From the NCBI GenBank assembly GCA_003221635.1, contig QHSR01000019.1:1-48439 (forward strand): a DNA stretch of 48,439 bases, written 5' to 3'. Shown piece by piece: positions 24,028-32,491 of the stretch. Made by a program: the position numbers and the translations under genes. The stretch comes from Candidatus Rokuibacteriota bacterium (GTDB lineage Bacteria > Methylomirabilota > Methylomirabilia > Rokubacteriales > CSP1-6). The notes under the pieces were generated by a model that did not search any database, was not told where the DNA came from, and saw only the letters and a list, made by a program, of their open reading frames with translations. The number at the start of each line of letters is the position of its first letter. The first letter of the stretch is position 1.

Positions 24028-25281
24028 CTACTGGCGCGGGCGGTACTTGGCGGTGGCGACCTCGGGCGGCCAGATCACTTCGATCTTTCCGTTCTGCCAC
24101 TGCGCCGGATAGACGACCTTGTTGCCGACTCCGTCGACTTTCTTTCCGGCCACCTCCGCGCCGAAGCTGAACGCGAGCTGGCCGTGCAGGGTCTCGTACT
24201 TGAGATCTCGGAGGGCCGCCATCACCCTGGCCCGGTCCAGGCTGCCGGCCCGCTCGATGGCCTTCGTCAGCGCCTCGAGCGCGATGAAGCGAAGCGACGT
24301 CCACCCCGCATCGAACCCGCTCAGGCCGACCCGCTTGCGCAGGGCGAAGTACGCGTCCTTGTCGCCCTTTCTGAAGTGCGCCTCGTGCGTGGTCCCGGTG
24401 ATGCCTTCGCCGATGGTGGCGCCGACCATCGAGTAGTACTTCTCGGTGATGGTGCTGTGGGGAATGTGGAGCTCCCTCGGCTTCAGGCCGAGCTCGAACG
24501 CCTGCTTGGCGAAGGCGGCCCCGGTGCCGGCCCAGGTCGCCACATAGATCAGGTCGGGGTTCAACGCCTTCAGCTTGCCGATGATCGCCGAGAAGTCAGT
24601 CGCGCTCGGCGGCACCGTCTCGGTCGCCACCACCGTCAGGCCGGCGATGTTCGCCCGGTTGATGCCGCCCCATCCCACGTCCATCGTGTGCGGCGTGTTC
24701 TCCTGGATGACGGCCACCGTCTTGAGCCGCGGCATGGTCCCCGCGTCCATGAGCGCCGTGACCATCGCGTAGTAGTCTTCCGCCCACTGCGGCGCCGGCC
24801 GGTCCGCGCCGACCAGCCACTTGAAGCCGCGCGCGAAGATCGCCGGGCTGTTGGCCTCCGCGGTGACCATGGGGATGCCGTACTTCTCGGCGATGGTCGA
24901 GGCCTTGATCGTGATGGGGCTGGTCGCGGGGCCCGTGAAGAAGTCCACCTTGTCGGTGGTGGCCAGCCGCTCGTAGAGCTCCACCGCGCGATCGGCGCTG
25001 CTCCCGTCGTCGTAGAGGATGAGCTTGATCGGGAGCTTGGCGTTCGCCTCCTTCACGAAGATGCCCCCACGCTCGTTCATCATCGTGGCCCACGCCTCCA
25101 TGAAATTCTTGGCGGTGGGCCCCCACTCGACGGAAAAGGTGCCGGTGACCGCCATCGTGCCCCCGATCTTGATTTCTCGGGCCTGGGCGCGAGCGTCGGG
25201 GGCGAAGACATGGGAGCCGGCGAAGAGCGCGCTCACCACCACCATCAGTCCGAGACCGAGTACGTGAGACCTCATTCCCAT
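24028..25281 (-). CDS. Branched-chain amino acid-type ABC substrate-binding protein (LivK-like)
   Basis: A 417-residue periplasmic binding protein of the Leu/Ile/Val type-I fold. A signal peptide (hydrophobic residues 7-24, ARAQA cleavage near 34) precedes IKIGGTMAVTGTFSVEWGP, the first ligand-loop signature. FFTGPATSPITIKASTIAEK and NPDLIYVATWAGTGAAFAKQ are typical of HAAT binding proteins for aromatic or other organic ligands rather than leucine specifically. The gene lies between livF and livH in the same operon, 18 bases before livH. ATG 25281 or 25275 are both possible starts. It defines what the importer carries, presumably the substrate of the downstream oxygenases. Confidence 0.92.
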   Translation of the reverse strand: MGMRSHVLGLGLMVVVSALFAGSHVFAPDARAQAREIKIGGTMAVTGTFSVEWGPTAKNFMEAWATMMNERGGIFVKEANAKLPIKLILYDDGSSADRAVELYERLATTDKVDFFTGPATSPITIKASTIAEKYGIPMVTAEANSPAIFARGFKWLVGADRPAPQWAEDYYAMVTALMDAGTMPRLKTVAVIQENTPHTMDVGWGGINRANIAGLTVVATETVPPSATDFSAIIGKLKALNPDLIYVATWAGTGAAFAKQAFELGLKPRELHIPHSTITEKYYSMVGATIGEGITGTTHEAHFRKGDKDAYFALRKRVGLSGFDAGWTSLRFIALEALTKAIERAGSLDRARVMAALRDLKYETLHGQLAFSFGAEVAGKKVDGVGNKVVYPAQWQNGKIEVIWPPEVATAKYRPRQ

Positions 25282-25312
25282 GTCCGTGCCTCCTTCACAG
25301 GGCCGCTCTCGA

Positions 25313-26017
25313 TCAGATTCCCAGGTAGGACTTCCGGATGCTCTCGGAGCTCCCGAGCTCCGCGCTCGTGCCCTGCATGACGATCGTCCCCGATTCCAGC
25401 AGGTAGGCCCGGTCCGAGATCTTCAGGGCCTGCATGACGTTCTGCTCCACCAGCAGGATGCTCAGCCCCTGCTCGTTGAGCGTCTTCAGGACCCGAAACA
25501 GCTCCTGCACCAGGAGGGGCGAGAGCCCCAGTGAGGGCTCGTCCAGGATCAACAGCTCGGGCTTCGCCATCAGCGCGCGGCCGATGGCCACCATCTGCTG
25601 CTCTCCACCGCTGAGCGTGCCGGCGGGCTGGCCGCGCCGCGCCTGCAGGCGAGGAAAGAGCGAATAGACCCACTCCTGCGCGGCGCGCTTCTGGGCGCGC
25701 GCTCGCGGAGGCGAAGCTCCCAGCTCGAGATTTTCCTCGACCGACATGTCCGGGAAGAGCAGCCGGCCCTCGGGTGCGAGGCTCACGCCCAGGCCGACCG
25801 TGCGGTGCGGGGGCCAGCCGGTGATGTCCGTGCCGTTCAGAGAAATCCGGCCGGTCCGCGGCGTGAGCAGGCCGATGATGGCCCTGACGGTCGTGGTCTT
25901 CCCCGCGCCGTTCGGCCCCAGCAGGCACACCGTCTCGCCGGCCTGGACCTCGAGGCGCACTGCGTGGAGCGCGGGGATCGGGCCATAGAAGACGTCGATG
26001 TCCTGGACGCTAAGCAC
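25313..26017 (-). CDS. livF: Branched-chain amino acid-type ABC ATPase LivF
   Basis: A 234-residue ATPase. GPNGAGKTT (34-42) is Walker A, LSGGEQQ (about 138) the ABC signature, LLILDEPSLG (about 158-167) Walker B, and LVEQN the H-loop-side motif, where Gln replaces the usual switch His as is normal in LivF. The ~234-residue length and VSLAPEGRLLFPDMSVEENL are diagnostic of LivF. The start is GTG 26017, overlapping livG by 8 bases. It pairs with LivG to power the LivH/LivM channel. Confidence 0.95.
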   Translation of the reverse strand: MLSVQDIDVFYGPIPALHAVRLEVQAGETVCLLGPNGAGKTTTVRAIIGLLTPRTGRISLNGTDITGWPPHRTVGLGVSLAPEGRLLFPDMSVEENLELGASPPRARAQKRAAQEWVYSLFPRLQARRGQPAGTLSGGEQQMVAIGRALMAKPELLILDEPSLGLSPLLVQELFRVLKTLNEQGLSILLVEQNVMQALKISDRAYLLESGTIVMQGTSAELGSSESIRKSYLGI

Positions 26018-26747
26018 TCGCCACTCCGAGATAGGCGTCGATGACCGCCCGGTGGCCGGCGACCATCTCGGGCGTGCCTTCGGCGAGCTTCTCGCCGTGA
26101 TCGAGCACGACGATGCGATTGCACATCGTCATCACCACCTTCATGACGTGCTCGATGACGAGCAGGGTGAGCGACAGCTCTCGCCTGAGCGAGCCCAAGA
26201 TCTCGACCATCTCCTGCGCCTCGCCGACGGTCAGCCCAGCCATGACCTCGTCGAGCAGCAGGAGCTCGGGACCGGTCGCCAGGGCCCGGGCCAGCTCGAG
26301 CCGGCGACGCTCGGAGAACTGGAGCTCTCGTGCCCGCGTCTCCTTGCGCCGATCGAGCTTGACCGAAGTCAGGACGAGATCGGCCGTTCTCCGTGCGTCG
26401 TCCAGACCGGTGACGCGTCGGGGATTCCGGCCGAACAGCACGGCCGCGGCGATGTTGTCCTGAACGGTCAGCTCGGCGAACGGGCGGGTGAGCTGGAAGG
26501 TGCGCGCGATCCCGCGCCGGCAGATCTGATTCGGCGGGAGGCCGGTAATGTCCGCCCCCTTGAACAGAACGCGTCCCGCCGTGGGTCTGAGGCCGCAGAT
26601 GACGTTGAACAGCGTGGTCTTCCCGGCGCCGTTCGGGCCGATGAGGCCCAGCACGTCTCCGCCGTTCACCGAGAGCTCGACGCGGTCGAGGGCCTGAACC
26701 CCGCCGAAGCTCCGACTGATCTCCCGCGCCTGCAGCAGTGGGCCCAC
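26010..26747 (-). CDS. livG: Branched-chain amino acid-type ABC ATPase LivG
   Basis: A 245-residue ATPase. GPNGAGKTT (37-45) is Walker A, LLLLDEVMAGL Walker B, and IEHVMKVVMTMCNRIVVLDH the H-loop segment. The signature motif reads LQFSERRRLELARAL instead of the canonical LSGGQ; LivG proteins often have an altered form such as LPYGDQRRLE. ICRRGIARTFQLTRPFAELT is a strong LivG hallmark. Start GTG 26747. It is the first gene of the importer cluster in transcription order, 26 bases after doxX, so the operon may begin with or before doxX. Confidence 0.95.
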   Translation of the reverse strand: MGPLLQAREISRSFGGVQALDRVELSVNGGDVLGLIGPNGAGKTTLFNVICGLRPTAGRVLFKGADITGLPPNQICRRGIARTFQLTRPFAELTVQDNIAAAVLFGRNPRRVTGLDDARRTADLVLTSVKLDRRKETRARELQFSERRRLELARALATGPELLLLDEVMAGLTVGEAQEMVEILGSLRRELSLTLLVIEHVMKVVMTMCNRIVVLDHGEKLAEGTPEMVAGHRAVIDAYLGVASA

Positions 26748-26773
26748 CGGCGTTCCCTGTCCTCGCGCGTGGC

Positions 26774-27211
26774 TCAGGTCGCGCGCTTCTCGATCCCGAT
26801 GGCCCGGTCCATCGACATGGAGCCGGGCCCCGTCATCAGCAGCACCAGGGCGATGATCCCGAGGGTGAGCACGAACTCGAAGCCGCCCTTGGTCCAGAAG
26901 AAGCCGTTGACCAGATGCACCTTGACCACCGCAACCGTCATGTCGATCACGAGTCCCGCCGCCCAGAAGCGGGTCAGGAACCCGAACAAGATGCAGATGC
27001 CGCCGACGAACTCGGTGATGGCCACGACCCAGGCCCAGAGGACGTGCGGCTCGATTCCGTACTTCGCGAGCAGGCCGGCGAAGCCCGCGATACCGCTGCC
27101 GCCGAACGCGCCCAGGAGCTTCTGAGAGCCGTGCATCACGAAGACGACGCCCAGGAAGAGACGCAAGATCAGCAAGGCCAACCGCTCCAACCCCTCGAGC
27201 CGCTGCGACAC
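26774..27211 (-). CDS. DoxX family membrane protein
   Basis: A 145-residue protein with four hydrophobic helices. LFLGVVFVMHGSQKLLGAFG (residues ~18-37) is the DoxX hallmark, followed by AITEFVGGICILFGFLTRF and the conserved NGFFWTKGGFEF. DoxX proteins are inner-membrane components, best studied as a quinone-linked subunit; most bacterial members have no defined role, and some act in redox or thiosulfate-related processes. Start GTG 27211. The following livG gene begins 26 bases downstream on the same strand, so it may be cotranscribed with the importer/catabolic operon. Confidence 0.9.
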   Translation of the reverse strand: MSQRLEGLERLALLILRLFLGVVFVMHGSQKLLGAFGGSGIAGFAGLLAKYGIEPHVLWAWVVAITEFVGGICILFGFLTRFWAAGLVIDMTVAVVKVHLVNGFFWTKGGFEFVLTLGIIALVLLMTGPGSMSMDRAIGIEKRAT

Positions 27212-27252
27212 AGGTGTCCTCGCTTTCTCTCGGGCCGGTCAGGCCCGAGCCC

Positions 27253-27355
27253 TCAGGGCTTGTGGTGCTCTACGGCGATCCGCACGGCCCCGAGGATGCC
27301 TGCGTCGGGGCCCTCGCCGCAAACTTAATCTGGGGGATGATGGCGTGGTCGTGAA
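27253..27355 (-). pseudogene. Possible C-terminal fragment of a ROK-family sugar kinase
   Basis: In the gap between the hydrolase at 27384 and doxX, the minus strand reads VHDHAIIPQIKFAA and, after a one-base shift, GEGPDAGILGAVRIAVEHHK then a stop at 27253. The last part resembles the ending of ROK kinases (typically LGxDAGxxGAxxLA). The rest of the gene is absent. Resemblance is limited to about 30 residues, so this is tentative. Confidence 0.35.
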
Positions 27356-27383
27356 CGGGCGAGGGCTGGTGGGGATCGAGGTT

Positions 27384-28268
27384 TCAGCCGCTCGCTAGAA
27401 AGCTCCGGATGATTTTCAGGAAGTCGTCGAGGCGGTCGTGATGGAGCCAGTGGCCGGCGCCGTCGACGCCGACCACCTTCGCATGGCGAAAATGCCGGGC
27501 CCGGCCATCTTCGGCCGGATTGCCCGCCCGGCTCTCCTTGCCGTACATCAGGAGCGTCGGGCAATCGATCCGCGACCAGAGAAGCTGGATGTCACGGCCC
27601 CGCATGTCGTAGGGCGGCCAGGCACGCACGTAGTTGTCGAACTTCCAGCTGTACGTCCCGTCCTCGTTCTGGTTGACGCCGTGCACGGTCAGGTGCCGGG
27701 CCTGCTCGGCCGTGAGGTGCGGGTTCTCCTCCTGCATGCGCCGGAAGGCGTCCTCGATGGAGGCGTAGCGACGGGGGAGTCGGCCGGCGAGGTTGCGTTG
27801 CTCGGCGACCCATTCCTGCACGCGCTCGACGATCGTCGTCGAGGCAGTTCGTACGAGCCATGCCGGTGGCGGGCCGAGCCCCTCGATGGCGACGAGCCTG
27901 GCGACCGTGTCGGGATAGATGCCGGCGTAGCGGAGGGCGACCTGACCGCCCAGCGAGTGGGCGATGATCGTGACCGGCGCCAGGCGCTGCTGATGGACGA
28001 GCTGGGCCAGGTCGTAGATGTAGCCGGCCAGGGTGTAGCTGCCGTCGGTCGACCACTGGCTGTCGCCGTGCCCCCGGAGATCGGGCGCGAGAACGTGCCA
28101 GTCGTCCCGCCACGCCGCGGCGGCCCAGTCCCAGTTCCGGCAGTGGTCGCGCCCGCCGTGCAGGAGCACCAGCGGTGGCTTCGTCGGATTACCCCAGTCG
28201 ACATAGTGGAGGCGTAGACGCTGCGAGAAGAACGTGTGGGACGTCGGTCCCGGCATGCGGCCGGTCAT
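27384..28268 (-). CDS. Alpha/beta-fold hydrolase
   Basis: A 294-residue serine hydrolase. HGGRDHCRNWD (residues 37-47) gives the oxyanion hole, APDLRGHGDSQW (61-72) follows, and IIAHSLGG places the nucleophile at Ser105. The C-terminal GAGHWLHHDRLDDF carries the catalytic His. It looks like a typical epoxide hydrolase/haloalkane dehalogenase/esterase-type enzyme, but with no distinguishing second active-site residues that I could assign. Start ATG 28268, or ATG 28256 four codons later. It is divergent from the cupin gene at 28326. Unrelated in sequence to the hydrolase at 5135 beyond the fold motifs. Confidence 0.88.
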   Translation of the reverse strand: MTGRMPGPTSHTFFSQRLRLHYVDWGNPTKPPLVLLHGGRDHCRNWDWAAAAWRDDWHVLAPDLRGHGDSQWSTDGSYTLAGYIYDLAQLVHQQRLAPVTIIAHSLGGQVALRYAGIYPDTVARLVAIEGLGPPPAWLVRTASTTIVERVQEWVAEQRNLAGRLPRRYASIEDAFRRMQEENPHLTAEQARHLTVHGVNQNEDGTYSWKFDNYVRAWPPYDMRGRDIQLLWSRIDCPTLLMYGKESRAGNPAEDGRARHFRHAKVVGVDGAGHWLHHDRLDDFLKIIRSFLASG

Positions 28269-28325
28269 CGGTGGACATCTATGCTAGCATCCCCTCCGTT
28301 CCGACAACGAAGACGGGAGGACGCG

Positions 28326-28661
28326 ATGGGCACGTTCCGGCTCTACGCAGGCACTGACGGGCAGGCGCACATCGAGAAAATCGAGCTCAAGGCGAAGCCC
28401 GACTGGCTGAAGGGCCTTCCGGCGAATCAGATCACGTTCCGGGAGTGGCCGGCGGGCCGGTTCCTCGACTGGCATCCGGCCCCCCGCCGCCAGTTCGTCA
28501 TCATTCTCTCCGGGCAGCTCGAAATCGGTCTGGGCGACGGCTCGAAGCACGTGTTCGGACCGGGTGACGCCCGACTCGTCGAGGACACGACGGGCAAGGG
28601 GCACACCACGCGCGTTCTCGGTGATCAGATCTGCGTGACGGCGACCGTGCCCCTGGCCTAA
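28326..28661 (+). CDS. Small cupin-domain protein
   Basis: A 111-residue single cupin. Hallmarks are WHPAPRRQFVIILSGQLEIG (residues ~44-63) with the first His, and FGPGDARLVEDTTGKGHTTR (79-98) with the second-motif His. Histidine replaces only part of the canonical ligand set, so metal binding is uncertain. The ATG at 28326 has GGGAGG upstream; the same frame is open from 28236 but with no better start. It begins an operon with a 2-hydroxyacid dehydrogenase 31 bases downstream and an SDR. Function is unknown; cupins of this size include metal-dependent isomerases and sensors. Confidence 0.82.
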   Translation: MGTFRLYAGTDGQAHIEKIELKAKPDWLKGLPANQITFREWPAGRFLDWHPAPRRQFVIILSGQLEIGLGDGSKHVFGPGDARLVEDTTGKGHTTRVLGDQICVTATVPLA

Positions 28662-28692
28662 CCGCCTCATCACACCTCAAAAGGAGCCGGAC

Positions 28693-29676
28693 ATGGCGAC
28701 CAAGATCGTCTTCATCCCCAAACAACCCGACGCGATCCTCGACATCGCGAAATCGCTGACGCCTCCCGGCTTCGAGCTCGTGGTGGTCGACCAGGACACC
28801 CCGGCGTTCTACGACGCGGTGAAGGACGCGGAGTACGTCATGGGGCTCGGCCGCCCGATCGGCGGAGAGTTCTTCCGGTCGGCGCCCAAGCTGAAGCTGG
28901 TCCAGCTCCTCAGCGCCGGCTACGACCGTGTCGACATCGAGTCGGCGAGGAAGGCGAAGGTGTCGGTCGCCAACAACGGGGGCGCCAACGCGATCGCCGT
29001 CTCGGAGCACACGATCATGCTGATGCTCTCGGTCCTGAAGCGACTGGTCGTGTTCCACAACGACGTGGTCGCCGGTAAGTGGCGGGTGGGCAACCATGTG
29101 GACTCGCGGGTGTTCGAGCTCCACGGTAAGACGCTCGGCATCGTCGGTCTCGGCAACATCGGCAAGAAGGTCGCCCGGCTCGCGCACGCGTTCGACATGA
29201 CCATCCAGTACTACGACGTCGCGCGCCTCACCGAGGACCAGGAGGACGCCCTCGGCGTCCGCTTCGTCCTGTTCACCGAGCTCTTGCGCACGTCGGACAT
29301 CGTGACGCTGCACGTGCCGCTCGACGACAGCACGCGGAATCTGATCGGCGCGCGCGAGCTCGCGATGATGCAGAAGAGCGCCATCCTGGTCAACACGTGC
29401 CGCGGCCCCGTCGTGGACGAGAACGCCCTTTACCGGGCGCTGACGGAGGGCCAGATCCTGGCGGCCGGGCTCGACGTGCTGGTCGAGGAGCCGGCGAAGC
29501 CGAATCACCCGCTGTTCTCGCTGAAGAACGTCACGCTCACGCCGCACTCGGCCGGACCCACCTGGGAGAACTGGAGGGCGCGGTTCCGCAACGGCTTCGA
29601 CAACATCCAGCGCGTCGCCGCGGGCCGCCCGGCCAAGTGGGTGATCCCCGAGCTCCTGACCCCGCCCGGAGCCTAG
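28693..29676 (+). CDS. D-isomer specific 2-hydroxyacid dehydrogenase
   Basis: A 327-residue NAD-dependent dehydrogenase. GLGNIG (152-157) is the dinucleotide motif, Arg237 lies in NTCRG, Glu266 in LVEEPAKP, and His285 in LTPHSAG, forming a complete catalytic triad. AAGG to AAGGAG precedes ATG 28693. It lies in a cupin-dehydrogenase-SDR operon; the SDR starts 2 bases after its stop, so the two act together, perhaps interconverting a hydroxy or keto acid. It differs in length and detail from the paralogue at 15631. Phosphoglycerate, glyoxylate and C1-acid dehydrogenases share this fold; the precise substrate is unknown. Confidence 0.93.
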   Translation: MATKIVFIPKQPDAILDIAKSLTPPGFELVVVDQDTPAFYDAVKDAEYVMGLGRPIGGEFFRSAPKLKLVQLLSAGYDRVDIESARKAKVSVANNGGANAIAVSEHTIMLMLSVLKRLVVFHNDVVAGKWRVGNHVDSRVFELHGKTLGIVGLGNIGKKVARLAHAFDMTIQYYDVARLTEDQEDALGVRFVLFTELLRTSDIVTLHVPLDDSTRNLIGARELAMMQKSAILVNTCRGPVVDENALYRALTEGQILAAGLDVLVEEPAKPNHPLFSLKNVTLTPHSAGPTWENWRARFRNGFDNIQRVAAGRPAKWVIPELLTPPGA

Positions 29677-29678
29677 CG

Positions 29679-30473
29679 ATGGCCGACGCCGGCCAGTCGC
29701 TCGCCGATCGAGTCGCGATCGTCACCGGCGCCGCGCGCGGCATCGGCCGCGCGACGGCGCTGGCGATGGCGCGGAGCGGCGCGCATGTCGTCGCCGTCGA
29801 CGTCGACGAAGAGGCCGTCAAGGCGACGGCCGACGCCGTGAGCGCGCTCGGGCGCAAGGGCCTGGCCCTCGGCGCCGATGTCGGCGACCTCAAGAGCATC
29901 GACACGATGACCCGCCGGGTCGTCGACACGCTCGGGCCGATCGACATCCTCGTGAACAACGCCGGCGTCACGCGCCGTGCCTACATCACGGATCTCACCG
30001 AAGAGGACTGGGATCGCATCATGCGGGTCAACGGTAAAGGGGTATTCTTCTGCCTGCAGCGGGTGGCGCGCGAGATGATCCCGCGGCGCAGCGGCGTCAT
30101 CGTCAACATCGCGTCGATCGCCGGCAAGGGCTTCGCCGGCGCCTCGAACGTGATCTATGCCGGCAGCAAGGGCGCCGTCATCAGCATGACGCGCATGGCG
30201 GCGCTCCAGCTCGCCCCCCACAACATCAACGTCAACGCCATCTGCCCGGGCACCACGCTCAGCGCGCTGTCGGAGGCGAACCTGCGGGTGCGCGCCGCCT
30301 CCGAGGGCCTGACGGTCGAGGAGATGGAGCGGCGCCGCAACGCGGCCATCCCGCTGGGGCGGCCGAACGAGCCCGACGACGTCGCCGCCGTCGCCGTCTT
30401 CCTCGCGTCGTCGGGCGCGCGCAACATTACCGGGCAGTCGTTCAACGTGGACGGCGGCATCATCTTCGACTGA
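29679..30473 (+). CDS. SDR-family NAD(P)-dependent oxidoreductase
   Basis: A 264-residue classical SDR with all elements intact: TGAARGIG (16-23) for cofactor, NNAG (93-96), Ser146, Tyr160 and Lys164 (YAGSK) of the active site, and the C-terminal FLASSGARNITGQSFNVDGG. This contrasts with the damaged SDR at 1918. Asp41 (VAVDVD) after the second strand suggests NAD rather than NADP. ATG 29679 begins just 2 bases after the dehydrogenase stop, so the pair is translationally linked. The family oxidises or reduces secondary alcohols/ketones; substrate unknown. It converges on the fusion gene, with 38 bases between the stops. Confidence 0.93.
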   Translation: MADAGQSLADRVAIVTGAARGIGRATALAMARSGAHVVAVDVDEEAVKATADAVSALGRKGLALGADVGDLKSIDTMTRRVVDTLGPIDILVNNAGVTRRAYITDLTEEDWDRIMRVNGKGVFFCLQRVAREMIPRRSGVIVNIASIAGKGFAGASNVIYAGSKGAVISMTRMAALQLAPHNINVNAICPGTTLSALSEANLRVRAASEGLTVEEMERRRNAAIPLGRPNEPDDVAAVAVFLASSGARNITGQSFNVDGGIIFD

Positions 30474-30511
30474 GTGGCATGATGGCCGACCCGCCCGCCG
30501 CGCTCTCTTCC

Positions 30512-32491
30512 TCAGAGCAGAGCAATCACACGGGCAAGCTCGGGGTACGCCTGCCGAGCCTCGGCGACATCCTCTTTGAGCAGCTTGAGCGCCTCGGGGA
30601 CGTGCTTGAGGAAGTACTTCTTCCCCTTCACCTCGGCGAGAAAGCCGTATGCGCCCAGGGCCTGCATGTGGCGCTGGAGGCGGCAGGCGACGAGGCTCTC
30701 CAGGAAGGTCGTTTCATCGAAGGTCGGGCGCCGATGGGCGTGCATCTCGCCCAGATAGTAGGCGAGCAGCCGCTCGCGGACTCGGTCGTCGAGGCGATAG
30801 TAGGGATCCCACAGAATCGAGGCGATGTCGTAGGCCGGCGGCGCCATGCGGGCGCCCTGGTAGTCGATGATCCGGGGCACGCCGGCGTGGATCATGATGT
30901 TTTGGCACTGGAAGTCGCGATGGATGACGCCTTTGGGCTCGGCATCGGCTCGTTGCGCGAGACGATGGAGCCCTTCGTCGAGGGCGGCCCTGTTCTCGAC
31001 CTCGAGCTTGCAGAGCCCGGCGACGAATCGGTCGAGGAAATAGGTCGTCTCCCACCTGAAATAGTCGTAGTCGAAGATCCGGGCCGCCAGGAGCGGGCAC
31101 TCGTGGACGTGATCGGTGGCCCTCCCGTGGATCGTCACGAGGCTCCGAAGCACGCTGCGGTAGACCTGCTCGATGCTTTGGTCGTCGTGCGGAAGCTTGA
31201 GATACGCGTAGAGCGAGGCATCGCCCAGGTCTTCGAACAGGGCACGTTTGTTCGCCTTGTCCGCCCAGAACAGCGCAGGCACCGGGACGGTGTGACGAGC
31301 AAAGAAACCGGTGTACGCGAGATGCCGTTCGAAGTCCGGATCTTCCGGGTGGCATTCCATCAGCACCGCGGTCCGGCGGTCGTGCTGCACGCGGAAGTAA
31401 CGCCGGTCCGAGCCGCCGAGCCCGACGAGGATCGCATCGGACCAGAGTGGAGAATCTGGAGCCGGCGTCGACCCGCGTTCAGTCGCGGCGTGAATCCCGA
31501 AATGCCGCGCGAAGAGGGGATCGCTCAGCGGGACCCGCTTCTTCTCGGCAGCGTGGAGCGACGGCTGCATGTCGGATTCGGAGAGGGAAATCACGTAGTC
31601 GGGTCCGATGATCCGGTTCTCATGGCTGCCCGAGGCGACGGCTCCAGGCAGGAGAATGCAGTTTCTGAGTCGCGATCCGTCCCGGACCTCGCTGCTGGAT
31701 TCCAGGACGACATAGCCGTCGATCTCCAGACGTCCGCAGCGTGAGGCGGGAGAGAGGTAGACCGTCTCACCGCGTTCCCTGAGCGCGTCCAGGACGCCTC
31801 TCGCGTAGGTCGCGGGATCTCCCACATCGTTCCAGTACGCGCCGGTGACGTCCATCGCGCGAACCCTGCGCCCGGCCTTGGATGCGGCGATCCAGGCGAC
31901 GGTGGCATGGGAGACCCCCGCGGGCAGGAACGAGAGGATCTCCGGCGAGTAGGCGGCGATGCCCGTATAGGCGACCTTGTCGGCGACGCGTGACGGGTCC
32001 GGCCTCGAAGCGCCCGGGTTCTCGACATCCAGCACCTGGCCGTTCGCGTCGATGACGACGTTGCTCAAATGGGGCAGCCGATGACAGACCAGCGTCGCGA
32101 TATTGCCCGAGGAGAGGTGCTCCTCGATGAGGCGAGAGAAATCGATCTCCAACAGGATATCCGAGTTGTGGACGATGAAGGGCCGTCTGGAGAGAAGGGA
32201 TGCCGCGTTCTTGAGCGCGCCGCCGGTGCCGAGGATCGGATCTTCGGGAAAGAAGACGATTCGGTCTTGCCAGGGCGCCGCCGCCGCCCAGGCGCGCAGC
32301 AGGTCGGCTTTCCAGTGCAGGTTGATCCCGATCTTGCCGTCGCAGACCGCGGTGAGCTTGTTCAGGATGCCCTCGATGATCGGCGTACCGAGGATTGGCA
32401 GCAGCGGCTTGGGCAGATGATTCGTGGCGGGTCTCAACCGTTCGCCGAACCCGGCCGCCGGGAGGAAGATATCAAGCGGATGCATCCGCAT
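30512..32491 (-). CDS. MurU-like nucleotidyltransferase fused to an AmgK-like sugar kinase
   Basis: A 659-residue fusion. Residues ~1-240 are a sugar-1-phosphate nucleotidyltransferase: GFGERLRP (14-21), LPKPLLPILG, NSD (109-111) and GDP (224-226) with NDVGDP. Residues ~245-300 look like short left-handed beta-helix turns (VVLESSSEVRDGSRLRNCIL). Residues ~345-659 are a phosphotransferase: GLGGSDRRYFRV, catalytic HRDFQCQN (524-531) and Mg-binding DYQGARMAPP (543-552). In Pseudomonas, AmgK phosphorylates MurNAc at the anomeric position and a separate MurU makes UDP-MurNAc, salvaging cell-wall fragments; here both activities appear in one chain. No signal peptide. Neighbouring lytic transglycosylase at 34939 fits a wall-recycling theme. 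The substrate could instead be another sugar. Confidence 0.85.
   Translation of the reverse strand: MRMHPLDIFLPAAGFGERLRPATNHLPKPLLPILGTPIIEGILNKLTAVCDGKIGINLHWKADLLRAWAAAAPWQDRIVFFPEDPILGTGGALKNAASLLSRRPFIVHNSDILLEIDFSRLIEEHLSSGNIATLVCHRLPHLSNVVIDANGQVLDVENPGASRPDPSRVADKVAYTGIAAYSPEILSFLPAGVSHATVAWIAASKAGRRVRAMDVTGAYWNDVGDPATYARGVLDALRERGETVYLSPASRCGRLEIDGYVVLESSSEVRDGSRLRNCILLPGAVASGSHENRIIGPDYVISLSESDMQPSLHAAEKKRVPLSDPLFARHFGIHAATERGSTPAPDSPLWSDAILVGLGGSDRRYFRVQHDRRTAVLMECHPEDPDFERHLAYTGFFARHTVPVPALFWADKANKRALFEDLGDASLYAYLKLPHDDQSIEQVYRSVLRSLVTIHGRATDHVHECPLLAARIFDYDYFRWETTYFLDRFVAGLCKLEVENRAALDEGLHRLAQRADAEPKGVIHRDFQCQNIMIHAGVPRIIDYQGARMAPPAYDIASILWDPYYRLDDRVRERLLAYYLGEMHAHRRPTFDETTFLESLVACRLQRHMQALGAYGFLAEVKGKKYFLKHVPEALKLLKEDVAEARQAYPELARVIALL

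Noticed and set aside
23509-25380. 623-residue plus-strand open frame opposite the liv genes
   Set aside because: It is antisense to livH and livK, whose reading is certain; the apparent protein is Arg/Glu-rich and unrelated to any family.
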